Source: Calvatia gigantea
Taxonomy: Eukaryota > Basidiomycota > Agaricomycetes > Agaricales > Lycoperdaceae
Assembly: GCA_025093985.1 (NCBI GenBank)
Contig: JACAAK010000014.1
Location: 1,860,001 to 1,924,000, forward strand
DNA: 64,000 bases
Direction of reading: 5' to 3'
A program made the position numbers and the translations under genes. The notes beneath the pieces were generated by a model. The model saw only the letters and a program-made list of their open reading frames with translations, was not told the DNA's origin and made no database searches. Position 1 is the first letter of the stretch. Every line of letters starts with the position of its first letter. Positions 45,863 through 59,800 of this stretch are shown one piece after another.

Positions 45863-48800
45863 TAAGAATAACCTCATCCCTTCCTCTCATTTCTACACAA
45901 CTCTTATGGCCAGCTTCTGCCAATTATTCCTCTGTCCAGTTGACATTGAGAAGCCTTCCCGGTAATAGAGTAAAGAAGAGTAGAACTTTGGGTCTACTGA
46001 TTGTGTGTTTCATCCTCCACTAGGTAGCATTGAGAAGAGTGAGACTGTTCACCACTAGTTTTGTTATTTTCTCTATTATCCTCCATGTATTGACATGTCA
46101 AGAAGCCTCCACCTAGTAGCGTCGAGTAGAGTGGGCCTGGTCACTGCTATCTGTTTTCTTTCACCATGTCTCAAAAAGGGAAATGACCCATATACCCTCC
46201 TTTCTCTCCAGAATGATCATTCTATACCCCAATGCAACAATCCTTTGAATTGCCTACCACACCACCACCCCAATGTGCCTACCAACCAGAAGGACCTTCA
46301 GCACTATTCTTGGAAAGAATCTATCACACCCTACGAACGAGATCTCAAAAACTTAAACTACTACAAGAATTACCCACACCAACTAGAAAATCCAATGAAC
46401 CTGAACCCCCTAAGCCATCTCAAAGTGGCAAATTCAACTATTTTCAACCTGATTTGCCCGAAAAACACCCATTGCAGGAATCACCACCACAAACCCCATC
46501 CAGAGCCGTATTCCCATCCCAATTTGGAATCAAAAACCCCCAGATCTTACCATCTATCCTCGAAGATGAATCTGACAACGAAATCTACCACCAATTACCT
46601 GAACAGCCAGATGTTACTCAAGACATTCAAAACTGAGAAGGAATTCACCTTCTATACACTCCAGACACCATCGAATACCCAGACATCCCTGGTTTCAAAT
46701 CACAAGAACCAATATATCCAGAAATCGAAACAATGGCTACTTCAACTCAAACTCAAACTAAAACAAATGTTTGACCAACAGACCAACCTCTACTGAATCA
46801 GGAAGAGTCACACCCATATTTGGAATCAGAATATGAAGACCCCCCAGTGAAGGATCCCCATCCAGAGGCCACAGAGATAGAGCGCTCTCTCCCTCCCCTC
46901 TCTCATCATGAAGTTCCAGCAATGCTCCATCTACTCTGTCCACTTTCTCACTTGGAGGAGGAGGATGAAGATGAAGGCATCAAACCCCTGCCATTCAGTT
47001 TGTAGGAAACAATGGAAACTCAAAGGAAATTGGACAAAAACCTTCTAACTTCAATGGAACCTACCCAAGATTCAAAACTTGGTGGATGCTAGTCAAAAAT
47101 TACCTTGAAATAAACCCAAGAGCATTTACAGATGACCAACGACAAATTAGATTTGTCCTTGGCCTTATAGTCAAAGGAAAAGCCGGATCCTGGTCAGAAC
47201 AATACTACAAAAGTTGAATCACCGATACCTGTGGAAAACCCATCCCTTGGAGATACTTTACATTCAAAGAATTTGAAACAGAAATCCTAAAACACTTCAC
47301 CCCAGTCGACGAACAAATCACCGCACAAAGAGAATGGTATGAACTAAAACAAAACAAATTGTCTGCCACTGACTTCAACCTCGAATTCCAATGCCTTGCA
47401 TCCATTGGAGGCATCCAAGACAACAAAGCATTAATCGAACAATACAAATGAGGACTCAACTCCTTCCTAGCTAGAGAAGTCTGGACAAGGAAAGAAGGAC
47501 CACCCAAAACCATTGCCAAATAGTATACAGACACAGTACAACGAGATTCAGTCAATCATCAAGCTGACACAATATGGCCTTGAAACTTCCTGAGGAACCC
47601 AACCCCCTACCAACTGCCACGATTCCCTCAACAGAACTACCACACTCATTTTCAATCAAATAATCAATATAAACAAATGATACATGAAATGCCAATGGAA
47701 CTACAAGATTATTATGAACCATTCTACAAAGACGAAGAACCATATTACCTCAAACAAGAATACGATGATCTTAATGATAATCCCAATTCCAACAACCCTG
47801 AACTACAACTAAACACTGTATTCACTGTGGAGCAAGTTGCTTGCTACAAAGCAGGAAAATGTATAGGCTGTAGAAAGTTCAGACATCTTATCAGCAACTG
47901 TCCAAACCCCAACCTGAATCTATCCAAAGATAAACCACCCAAACAGCCTAACCTTCCTCAATGAAGATTCATGCAACTACCCCAATATTCACAACCTCAA
48001 CCACCACAACCTTCACGAAATTATTCCAGTGCCATCCCAAACCAAACTTGAAAGATCTCTGCATTAGATATTCAAGCCATGATCAGAGAACTCCCCACAA
48101 ATGAATGAATGGAGTTCAGAGAAGCCTATATTACCAACCCAACACTCAAACCCTTCAGGGATTTTTGAAGGCGTCACCTGATCTTGAAAAAGAATTGCTG
48201 GGTGACCCACAAATTAATCTAATCAAACTCCCTACCTCAAACAACAAAGCATCAATCTTTCTTTCTATCGAACTAAACCAAAACCACCTACGAAATATCC
48301 CAGTCACTGCATTAATTGACCCAGGAGCTCAAGGAAACTTCATCTCCTCCACGTTTACCAATACTTATGGACTATGAACCCATACTATTGACCAACCCAT
48401 CAAAGTCTCTAATGCAGATGGAACCCCTAATGAAAACAGATCAATCTATGAAAGCATAGAGCTAAACGCTCTCATTGATGGAAAGCAATGTCATTTTGAA
48501 GCCTATGTCTCTGGAATAGGATTGAAAGATCTAATCCTCGGATACCCTTGGCTACAACAAATGAATCTAGACATAAACTGGACTACTTAAGAATTCAGTT
48601 GGCAAAACAATGACCATATCATACCCCTTATCACGAAATCCACAAATAGACCCACTGCCATCAATGAAATTGCTCTAGACATACACGGAATGAACAACAT
48701 TGAACAATACACCTACCTAGATGAAGACTTTGATCCGCTAGCTGTAAAAGTCTTCGAAGCAATTATCCACTCTGACGAACCTGAACTCTCAATCGATGAA

Positions 48801-51800
48801 TTAAAGCTTTACTTGGAAAATATCGATTTCGATGAATTTCACTTGGAACATGAACTCTATGGAATTACCCAAACCCCATACAAACTCGAAATCAATATGA
48901 AAATCACCCAAGCCACAAGGCTAGTATAGAAATCTACCTTGAAAACCCAAGCCAAACTACCCAGGAAATACAAGAAATTTGCTTCTGTATTCAACAGCAA
49001 GAAATCCAAACAATTTCCACCAACTCGCCCCTATGATCACAAAATCGAACTCCTAGACACATTCAAACCAGAACTAGGAAAAATGTATTCCCTATCCCCT
49101 CTAGAAACCGAAGAACTCAAGAAGTTCATACATGAAAATCTCCAGAAAGGATATATCCAAGAATCTGAATCTCCAATGGCTTCTTCTTTCTTCTTTGTAG
49201 GAAAGAAGGATGGAAAATTATGCCCTTGCCAAGACTACCATTATCTGAACAAACACATGAAGAAGAACGCTTACCCCATTCCTATGATTACGACCATCAT
49301 GGATAAACTTCAAGGAGTGAAACTCTTCACTAAAATGGACGTCTGACTCGGATACAACAATATCCAAATTCGAGAAGGTGACCAATGGAAAGCTGCCTTC
49401 AAAACTCCCATCAGACTTTATGAACCGAACATCATGTTTTTTGGAATGTGCAACTCCCCTGCTACATTTCAGAAAATGATGGATATAATCTTTGCCAAAA
49501 TGCTTGACAGAGGAGGAGTTATAATTTACATGGATGATATTCTAATCTACGCCAAAACTCAGGAAGAAATGGATCGCCTTACTCTGGAAGCCCTCCAGAT
49601 ACTACAGGATAATGATCTATACCTAAAACTGGAAAAATGCGAATTCAATAAGACTTATCTTGAATATCTCGGCATGATAATCTCCCCCAATAAAATTGAA
49701 ATGGACAACACCAAACTCCGTGGAATAGAAGAATGGCCCCTACCCCACACTACCCATGATGTCAGAAAATTTATGGGATTCTGTAACTTCTACCGAAAAT
49801 TCATACATCACTATGCTGACATCTCCTGACTGCTTAACTCCCTCCTATTGAAAACCAAGAGGTTTGAATGGGAAACTAAAGCAAACAAAGCCTTCAAGCA
49901 ACTAAAGTCAGAATTCTTGAAGAAACCCATCTTACTAATGCCGGACCAAATGAAACCATTCTTTATCAAAACCAACACCTCAAAATATGCTTTAGGAGCC
50001 GTCTTATCTCAACAAGACACAAATGGAAATTACCACCCTGTGGCATTCCTATCTAAAGTATTCAATCCCACCCAATGTAACTACGAAATACACGATCGAG
50101 AACTCCTTGCTATAATCACCACCTTGGAAGAATGGCGACACTACTTAGAAGGAGCCCAACACCGTGTAACTATATGAACTGATCACAAGAACCTTACCTT
50201 TTGGAGGAAACCCCAAAATATTTCCAGAAGACAAGCCTGATGGCTCGGATTCCTCGCACACTTTGACTTCGTGATTGAACACATTCCTGGAACAAAAATA
50301 CCAGCAGCAGATGCACTTTCATGAAGACCAGATCATACTCCTGACAATGACAATGACAATGAAAATATTATTGTCCTTCCAGAAAAAGTATTCCTTAATG
50401 AAATAATTGTATTACCAGACGAACTCTTCATCTCCCTTGTTGACCAAGAACTACAAAATGAAATCACGAAATCATTCAAATATGATGAAACTACTATGGA
50501 AGCCATGAAACGACTTCTATTAGAATCACCAGAAGCAGTCAACCCAAAATATGGAATTATTCCCATGTCATTCAGACAACTTATGACATTTGAAGGAAGA
50601 ATCATTATCCCAGAAGATGTGGAACTCCGCTGACATATTATCCAGCAATACCATGACCACCCTTCTGCCGGACACCCTGGAGAACAAGAAATGTACCGAA
50701 TGGCCAAAGCAGAAGTATATTGGCCAGGAATGAGTACCTTCATACAAAATTACATCCAAGGATGCAGCACTTGCCAACAATTCAAGATTAATTGGAACCC
50801 CACTCATCCACCATTGCAACCAATCCCACCACCAACTTCTATCAGACCATTCACACATGTCGCAATGGATCTATTAACTGACCTGCTGAAATCCCATGGA
50901 CTTGACTCAATTCTGTCCATAGTGGACCATGGACTTATGAAGGGGGTAATTCTCACTCCTTGTATGAAAGAAATCACTGCCAAAGGAATCACCGACATAA
51001 TTATAGACAAGGTCTACACCAGATTTAGACTACCAAACAAGATAATCTCTGACCGTGACCCCAGATTCCAAGCAAACTCCAGCCAAGCTCTCATGAAATA
51101 CTTAGGAATCACTCAATTGTTCTCATCTGCCTATCACCCTCAATCTGATGGAACCACTGAACGATTCAACCAGGAAATCTCTGCTTACCTGTCCATCTAC
51201 TGCACAGGAAACCCCTCCACCTGGTCTGAAATACTCCCTATTCTTGAATTCTCCCACAACTCAAGAATGCATTCCAATTGTAAACAAACACCTTTCGAAC
51301 TCATGTACGGAACAAAACCCCACAGAATATCTACAATCCTTGAAGAATCAAACTACACTACCACCGAAGAATGAATAGAATCACTGGATCATGCATGAAG
51401 AGAAGCTATCACTGCCCACAAGCTAGCCATGGAATGCATGGAACAATGAATCAAGTCTAAATTCAAACTCTTCACCCTAGGACAACAAGTATGGCTAGAA
51501 CAGAGAAACCTGAAACTCCCATTCAAATCAAGTAAAATAGCACTGAAACGCCTCAGACTGTTCACAATCAAAGAAGTCCTATCGCCACTTTCCTACCAAC
51601 TTGATCTACCTGAAACATGGAAGATCCACAACATATTCCACACCACCCTCCTCTCCGAACACACCAAAAATGATATCCACAGACCAAATCCACAACTACC
51701 CCTTCCTGACATTATAGAAGGAGAAGAAGAATACGAAATTGAAGGAATTCTAAACCACCAAACTAAAAACAAACAAAGGGAATATTACATCAAATGGAAA

Positions 51801-52427
51801 GGTTATGACCACAAAGAAAATTCTTGGGAAAACAAAGCACAACTATCACCACATGCCCAAGAACTATTATGAAAATACCAAAAAGAACACTGACTAACCA
51901 CCACCCCACCTAAACAACAAAAAGGACATAAATAGACAGGAAAAACTATCAAACTTCCTCATCACTCCACAACAACACCTTGCGAACAAATCATATCAAT
52001 GGCACCCACCCAGAAGAACTATAAAAAGGGAAAGAAAGCTGCTATTGTAGCCTCATTCCCCTCTCTTTCCTCTGTATCATCTCTTTCAACAAAAAACAAC
52101 TCCCCAATCTGAAAAGTTCAATCCCTTCCTACCTCTCCTCACACCACTACTCCCAACCCTCCTACCACTACACCAGCAAACTATGAAACCCCTGTCCCAA
52201 TCCTTCCCAATGTCCAGATAAATGAACTGCTGGAAAAACCTATATTAACCCTCCCGAATGCCATCTTTACCAAAGACAAGCTCCAACAAATCACAGACCA
52301 GAACAAGCACTTTTGGATTGACGTCTTTGTTGGACCCAATTGCATCTACATTCCCCCAACCACTAAATCAACCAGCCATAACCCCTGGAATAAACTCACC
52401 TACCCCATTAGAATGGCAAGCAGCTCC
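45863..52427 (+). mobile_element. Internal region of Ty3/Gypsy chromovirus element A
   Basis: Leader, gag and pol of a chromodomain Gypsy element between two LTRs. The order protease, reverse transcriptase, RNase H, integrase, chromodomain defines Ty3/Gypsy. The primer-binding site is not obvious: the leader begins taagaataacctca. Many in-frame stops make it non-autonomous now. Confidence 0.85.
46232..51935 (+). pseudogene. gag-pol of element A, multiple stop codons
   Basis: Gag covers 46.23-48.16 kb and includes a CCHC zinc knuckle (CIGCRKFRHLISNC, near 47.87 kb). Pol follows in another frame: protease LIDPGAQGNFIS near 48.32 kb (DSG changed to DPG), reverse transcriptase with the YMDD active site near 49.53 kb, RNase H with TNTSKYALGAVLSQ (first catalytic Asp is Asn), integrase with an HHCC finger near 50.66-50.78 kb and the D, D, E residues in VAMDLL, ISDRDPRF and SDGTTERFN, and a chromodomain near 51.73-51.87 kb (YYIKWKGYDHKENSWE). 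Most in-frame stops are TGA, for example at 46637, 49344 and 51870. Reading frames step by -1 near 47.0 kb and near 48.16 kb. Confidence 0.88.
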
Positions 52428-53027
52428 TATTACGAACTTACTAATGGATTACTGCGGACTAACTTTATTTCCTTTATTTCCCACTATATTAACCTTCTCT
52501 TCCTTATACCCCGGTCCATTCTTTATTTATTTACCTTGTGTACTTCTATCTTCGCTTCTCATGACTTGTTCCAAGTCATTGTTCCTATTATCTCACCACT
52601 AGACTTCTATCTACTCGTCTCCTGCTTCTTATGACTCGTATCACTTCTTTACTATATCCCTATGACTCTATAGATTACCAATTAACCCATAGTAGTCTCC
52701 CATTGACTCATACCCTTTTACTACGTAATTACTCATCTCCCATGTGTAGCTAGTATATAAACTTTAAGTAGTATATCTGTATTGCCTCAGGTTATTCTAG
52801 TAACAAGCTTCCTTATCTTCACTCGTCTGCTACAAGGTTAACAACCTTGGGGACTGCAGTGACACTTAACTCAGACTTCTCAGACAAGCACAAGCTTTTA
52901 CTCGAGGGAGCGATCTGAAGTCTGCACAGAAGTCATTGAGACTTGTCGTATACTCCTGGACCAGTTGATCCTCTCCCTAAGTGGAGATGTTCCTGGTCTG
53001 GTTGTGAAGAAGGTAATGCACGTAACA
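52428..53027 (+). repeat. LTR shared by element A (3') and copy B (5')
   Basis: 600 bp, homologous to 45274-45862. It begins TATTAC (TG changed to TA) and ends GTAACA. Leader and gag sequence of a second copy follow at once, giving an LTR-internal-LTR-internal order. Confidence 0.85.
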
Positions 53028-54352
53028 TAAGAATAACCTCACCTCTTCCTCTCGTTTCTACACGACTTTTACGGCTAGCTTCTGCCAATTATTCCTCTGT
53101 CCAGTTGATGTAGAGAAGCCTTCCCAGTAATAGGGTAAAGAAGAGTAGAACTTCAGGTCTACTGATTGTGTTTCATCCTCTGCTAGGTAGCGTCGAGAAG
53201 AGTGGGACTGTTCACCACTAATTCTGTTATTTTCTCTACTATCCTCCATGTATTAACACGTCGAGAAGCCTCCATCCAGTAGCATCGAGTAGAGCAGGCC
53301 TGGTCACTGCTATCTATTTTCTTCCACCACATTTTGAAAAGGGAAACGACCCATATGCCCTCCTTCCTCTTCAGAACGATCATTCCATACCCCAATGCAA
53401 CAATCCTTTGAATTGCCTACTACACCACTATCCCAATGTGCCCACCAACCAGAAGGACCTTCAGCACCATTCTTGGAAAGAATCTATCACACCCCATGAA
53501 TGAGATCACAAAAACCTAAACTATTACAAGAACTACTGGCACCTACAAGAAGATCAAATGAACCTGAACCCTCTAAACCATCTCAAAGTGGCAAATTCAA
53601 CTATTTTCGACCTGATTCGCCTGAAAAACACCCATCGCAGGAATTACCACCACAAACCCTGTCCAGAGCTGTATCCCCATCCCAATTTGGAATCAAAAAC
53701 CTCAAACCTTACCATCTATCCTCGAAGACGAGTCTGATGATGAAACCTACCACCAATTACCTGAAAAGCCAGACATCTCACAAGACATTCAAAACCGAGA
53801 AGGAACTCACATTCTATACACTCCAGACACCACCGAATACCCAGACATCCCTGGTTTCAAATCACAAGAACCAATACATCCAGAAACCGAAGCAATGGCT
53901 ACTTCAACTCAAACTCAAACTGAAATGAACATTCGACCTACAGACCAACCACTACTGAATCAGGAAGAGTCACACCCATATTTGGAATCAGAATATGAAG
54001 ACCCCCCAGTGGAGGATCCCCATCCAGAGGCTACAGAGATAGAGCGCCCTCTCCCTCCCCTCCCTCATCACGAAGTTCCAGCAATGCTCCATCCACTCTG
54101 TCCACTTTCTCACTTGGAGGAGGAGGACAAAGATGAAGGCATCAAACCCCTGCCATTCAGTTTGTAGGAAACAATGGAAACTCAAAGGAAATTGGACAAA
54201 AACCTCCTAACTTCAATGGAACCCACCCAAGATTCAAAACTTGGTGGATGCTAGTCAAAAATTACCTCAAAATGAACCCAAGAGCATTTATGGATGACCA
54301 ACGACAAATTAGATTTGTCCTTGGCCTTATAGTCAAAGGAAAAGCTGGATTC
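53028..54352 (+). mobile_element. Truncated copy B of the same chromovirus
   Basis: Leader and the first part of gag, ending at the codon where element A reads KGKAGSW. It is cut by another LTR at 54353. A TGA stands at 53497 where element A has CGA; conversely copy B keeps CGA where element A has TGA (46637). A one-base deletion near 53.70 kb shifts its frame. Confidence 0.85.
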
Positions 54353-54631
54353 TGTTACGACCTTAGTCTGAGTAAACCTCAGGTTGCAACTTAGGCTAAG
54401 ACTTGAGGGCGAATAAGGGGAGGGAAACTAGGTGGTTAAGCGTACCAAATACAGGAGCATGTATGTACACTTAAGTACAGAAGGACCATCCAGTTGAATG
54501 GATGGAGATAACTACATGAAACGTCCATGTCCTGGTATATGTTATATAGACAGAGTAGGAACGGGCTATACTGAAAAGGCACACAGAGGTGCGAATGAAT
54601 ATTAAAGTACAAATGCCCGAAAATCTCAACA
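54353..54631 (-). repeat. 3' LTR of a second, minus-strand Gypsy element
   Basis: 279 bp. On the minus strand it starts TGTTGAGATTTTCGGG, directly after a polypurine tract (ttggggggtat), and ends TCGTAACA. It is inserted in gag of copy B. Confidence 0.7.
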
Positions 54632-56850
54632 ATACCCCCCAATTAGGCTTAGCCTCAGGAAGTCATAAGTCTCTGTTTACGACTGCGGTGGCAAGCCTTT
54701 AATAAGGCCATAGAAACTTTCCTTATTGGAGTCGCTAAGAAGATGGGTAGCGGCTTCCCTCTTTGGATAGGGACTGGAACACTTTATGGAAACGGTGGTG
54801 GTGGATGTCCAATAGTTCTTCTCAAGTTCCAATAATGTGTCCTTTTTTTTCCTGCAACACAGTGCGGAATCTTGGGGCAGGAGAAAAACCAATATGGTTG
54901 GGGGTTGTGATTTAACGGAGGCAGATTGATTCTTCTTTCATTGAAACTGTGGTTTCTTGTCCATAGGGGTCACATGGGTCGGGAGTCGAGTTGATGGTTC
55001 ATGTAGTTCAACAGGGTATGTGGATTCTATCGACCAAGGTATTGATGTCGGGGTCTTTATTTGACTTTCTCTCCGAGTAATTTCATGGCTATGTGCGGCT
55101 CTGGAATATGTTGGCGATGTCGGTTGAACTCAAGCCCAAATCTATTCGGCTTTGGAGCTAACCCTGACGTTTCATTCTTGGGTAGCTGGACTGGTCTAGT
55201 GCTTGGAAGATGGCAGGGATACTGTTGGTTGCGAGGGGTTGTGAATCTGGCATACATATCAGCAAGGTGATACATCGGTGGCAAGGGTAATGTGCCAGTT
55301 TACTCCAAGTTTGTTCTGGGCGTAATGTTCTCGATCTCGCTGTTGGTTGCCTTGTTGACATCTTTGAGCAAGGCTTCAAGGAGTCCTTGTGCAGGGGATG
55401 GTGTTTTAGCGAGATTGAAACAAGTTCCCTGGGGAGCAGGTGCTCGGCTGTTACCTGACTCGGGGAATGGAAGAGAGGAGATTCTGGTGGGAGTGGAATA
55501 GACAAGGGAATCGATAGTGATGCGGTTGGATTGGGAGGAGGCATTTTGTTTAGTCTTTGTCTGGGTTGCTTGTTTGCTGTTTTGGATATACTGCCCCTCT
55601 TTTATGGGTATCCTCCAATGCCTTTTCAGGTAACTCTTATGGATCTTTTCGTTTTCCAGGTTGGATTCCACTGCCACGTATCTTCTTCATTGCTGTACCC
55701 TTCCAGTGGACCGAAATTGATAACCCTTCCTCGTTTCATCTCTGAGATCTCACTACTTCATACTCTTTTCATTGTTGTGATTACTGGGTCAGGCGCTGAG
55801 GCTGTTTTTACTCGGAACCGCTAGTGTGCTGGTGTCAGGAGCTGTTCTTGAATACCCATGGATGGCCCATCCATCCAGCAGTTTCAGCCATATGCTGCTT
55901 CTCCTATTTTTCCTTAATAAGGAAAGGTCCATACCATTTTTGGCCTAGCTTCTTTATGATTGATTGGTATGATCTTGGTGCTTTCAACAATACTTTATCT
56001 TTGTGTGGAAATGTTGGTGTGGCCACTGCGGTTGTTGTGTTTCATTGTTTTTGATAGGTCCGTAGTGCTGATAGGCAATTCTCGGGCAGCATAGGTCCAA
56101 AACTTGGCGACAGGCTGTTTGTTATTGGCTCGTTTTTGCCTTTATGGTTTCTTCTGTAATTTAGGAAGAATGGCATTTCTTGTTTCCTCTGTGTCATTTG
56201 TCATTTTACTAAATTCTGCAATGGGGACCATTCTGCCCAGTCATCCTGGTCATAGTTGCAGTACGGCGTATAGGTCTCTACTTCTCGTGAGCGCTTGGTT
56301 TGCTATCTGTTTTCCTATGCGTTGATAGTTTCGTTCATGCTGACCCTTGAACAGCTCCTTGGTGAATTCTGAGCAAATTAGTCCTCAGTCACTAAGCACT
56401 TTCCTCGGCAGTCCATGTAACTTCCATATTTCACCCGGTATATTCTTGCAAGTTATAGACAATGCATCCATAGTTGTCGCTGAGAGTCGTATCATTTTTG
56501 TGAAGCGATCCACAAGACTTATGCATTTTTTCCTTTAGACTCTGGTAGTGGTCTGATCTGTCGATACTAATTTCTTCCCAGGGCCCATTTGGTATCGGAA
56601 GGGGAATGGTAATTTGACGTGTATCTGGACTGGCTTTTGAAGGTTGCACCCCAGAATACTTCTTGATGTCTTTTCATATTGATGGCCACATGTCTCAGCT
56701 ATTATGCCATTATCGTTGCCTGGTTCCTCGCTGAAGCTCCCGGTATTGTTAGGATTCTCTTGTAGTTTCTGATTGGGTGTTCATTCTACTGTAGTTATCC
56801 AGTCGTAAGAGTTGGACCCTTCTTTTAGCTCACTTGACTGGTTTCGTGGG
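54632..56850 (-). mobile_element. 3' half of a decayed minus-strand chromovirus
   Basis: From 56.85 kb downward the minus strand shows a ruined integrase finger, then LPIPNGPWEEISID (56.57 kb), LICSEFTKELFKG, LGRMVPIAEF, KMVWTFPY and KIGEAAY, and a chromodomain-like EGYSNEEDTWQW near 55.69 kb. Stops are frequent. A Pro/Ser-rich tail and 0.7 kb of untranslated DNA lead to the LTR. Reverse transcriptase, protease, gag and the 5' LTR are missing. Confidence 0.7.
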
Positions 56851-59800
56851 TAAGTTTCCAACCCGCTTAGAAGTTAAGTTGAGAATGTTCCGCTCTAGAG
56901 TACTTGCTGAAGACCTACCATGAGCCGCTTCCGAATATGGTAATTATCTCTGTTTCCTGGCATCGTGATGCGGTGAATGGCAAACCGTTTTCCTGAAAAT
57001 ACTAAACAGCAAAAGCCTAATTTAACAATTTCATCGAATCCCCTGTAATAGTCACCAACTAAGACCCAAAGTATAATAAAAATAGATACTGTAGAACACT
57101 ATAACCATTGATGAGATAGTGCGGCTACAGATTCCACGTGCTGAACAAAAAGAATCACAGTGTACCATATACCGTCTGTTCAGCCGGACAGGCTAAACCC
57201 ATTTCAAACTCAACGAGCTCGGGACCCCTCAATGAGCTACTAGGAAATAAGTCCAACGCCCTTAACTAAAAGGAGATCAGCTTCAACAGGGAATCCACGT
57301 TGTTAGATTAACAAACATCACCGACTAATAATGTATGGACATTTGCGTTCAATTCACGGGGACCTAGGAGGTTAAACACAAATCTAGCCTTCACTTCAAA
57401 TTGAGAAGAATTCGACCAGAGAGCAAAACCCCTGGCAAGATGAACCCTAATCTTCATACCAATGTTTTCATCTCACAGGCGCCTTTGGCCCGTCCATTAA
57501 AAGTTACTGCGAAATGTTTCCCCTGTCCAATCATTGTGTCTAAGGAGCACAGATAAAACCCCTCTGGATTTAGGGATGGAACCGGTCAAAGCCATCCTGG
57601 CGATGAAAAACTATTGGCTGGAACCAAAGTAATATTTGGCTTCGATTAGGCTCAAGTGATGAACTAGGAGACCTTGGATCCTAAACAAGACTCTCGGCTG
57701 GTTATGTTAAAGCGAACGCTGGTCCCCTGGAACCTGGAGATCAGTGTAAAATGGGCCTTCAGTGTGACTTGGAAGGGTGAATCTTAAAGCACCTAGTTCA
57801 GTGATTGCTAATTAGATAAGGACAGCGGTATTTTAATACTTTGGCTTACATTTCTGAAGGTACATACCGAGGATCCCAAAGTTGTTCAAGGACTTTTTGA
57901 ATAACTATATTGTCAAATGGCTCCCAGGATTGCCATGATGAGAAAGTTTAAAAAATGAATGTCGTCAAAACACATCCGAACCCTTTAGTATTCTTCTCTT
58001 GCAAGCAAAGCGCTACCAGAAAAACAACCATGGCTAGCATCACAAGCGTTCTTAATGAATACCACCTCTTGTCAACCAATAGTTTGTGGTCTCGTGACTA
58101 CTCAGGTGATGAACACAGGGCAACGTCCTCCACGGACTCGGCTGCTGATAATGATCAGATCTGAAAATTGGAATAATCAAACCTGTCAAGACATTGGAAC
58201 TTTACAGATGCTGGTAGTGGCACACCTAGACAGCTGCTAACCTTGCTCTTTACAGTGACCAATCCCCACCCTTTTCGGGACCGGAGTAAATCCTTCCATA
58301 GTTACAGGGGGTTGGACCTCCTGAAGAGCTCGATAATGGATACGTTAGAAGCCAAGGATCCAGAGTAGTACGAGGAGACTGCGGTTGCAATTAATTCATC
58401 TGAGCACTTTCATGATTAGGCACGCCCTCACCATGAACGCGGAGCAATTCCTCCATTTAAATCGAGAGTTTCAAGACATGGTTCTAAACCCTACCCAGAT
58501 GAACGAATACAACAGCCAAAGTAGGATAATCTTTGCCTACCATGAATACTTCAGGTTGTCAGTTATGGACTACGCGAAATCCATTTCGCTAATCGTTCGC
58601 GGCTCGTGTGTAAGTTGTCATAAATCGGCACGGAAATTATATAGGAACGGTCTGGTGGGATAAGGACTACAGGCCCGTAGTGTGCAAATAGAGTGCGGAA
58701 ACTGTCAATTATGCCAGGCAGATAAGCCTCTTGGAGACTTGGCTATACAGCAATCTAAATTGGGCCTTTTTACAGGTGTTAGTGTATCACACGAAACTTG
58801 TACCAGAATTTTAGACGATGAACATCCGGTTTCGAGAACAACATTGTTCTCTGGGAGGACTGAGGGTGCCTCTAGAGCTCGAAAGTCCAAACTGTTAATA
58901 TTTGATAGGGGTGTTGCACTTCAATTGAAGCTTAACTAGCGAAGGACCTTTTGGAGGGTCTCTTTGCAATCGTATATTGTAATTGCTCACTCTGCGTTAT
59001 ACCAATGAGCCTTGATGAAATCTGAAAATTTCTAAACTGCCGTTACTAGCGACCGCTATCACATTTTCCAATTATCGCACGCTTAGCAAAGAAACGCCAT
59101 TCTGGTTACGGTTCAATACGACTCATTGTCAAATCAAACCACTCGGCTCCGTTTGCCTAGGATCCTCAGAAATCAGGAACGAATCCACGGACCCGGTTAA
59201 TGCTGTTGGGTGAATAGTCCCATTCTTTTCAGTTACCAGCATTCCATAAAATTTGCAATGCAATCAACGTGAAAGGGGTCTTCAACGGTATGGGATTGCA
59301 ATTTTCTAGCCAAGTTGCGAGTGCTCCATCATAATCATTCAACCCTTCCATATAATAACAAGCTTTGTGTAGTGAGGATTAGTTCGAGTTGCTCCCCAGA
59401 CTTTCGAATAAGTGAAGCCCTTTTCCAGTCCGATCTTCCTTTCAAAATCGAGAGTCTGGCGAATGACTAATAAGAGTGAGCATCTGGATCCCAAAACTGT
59501 CACTCGCCCTTTCGCACCACAACCGGAACCTGCCTACCTGTCCGAATTTCGCCAGTCTTACGGTGTACTCCACTGGCCTATGTCCAACAATAGCTTTCTG
59601 TTGCAACATTCGGCGGCTTCTTAGCAATTATGACGATCCCTTGAACCCTGAGCCCCCTAACGAAACGTAGCAGTGTTCAGGTACCTTAGCAAGAGGTCCG
59701 GAGTGTACCTGACAGAATGTCCTGTAATCATTGTCAAGGCATACCGTAGATCCAATGCATCTTATGCGGATCAGGTCCTGAATAAAGGACTCATAAGCAT

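Noticed and set aside
46232..51935. TGA read as tryptophan (alternative code) in the Gypsy pol
   Set aside because: Normal TGG tryptophans are retained (for example WKAAF and EWPLP), and the TGA positions match Arg (CGA) codons in sister copies, so mutation explains them.
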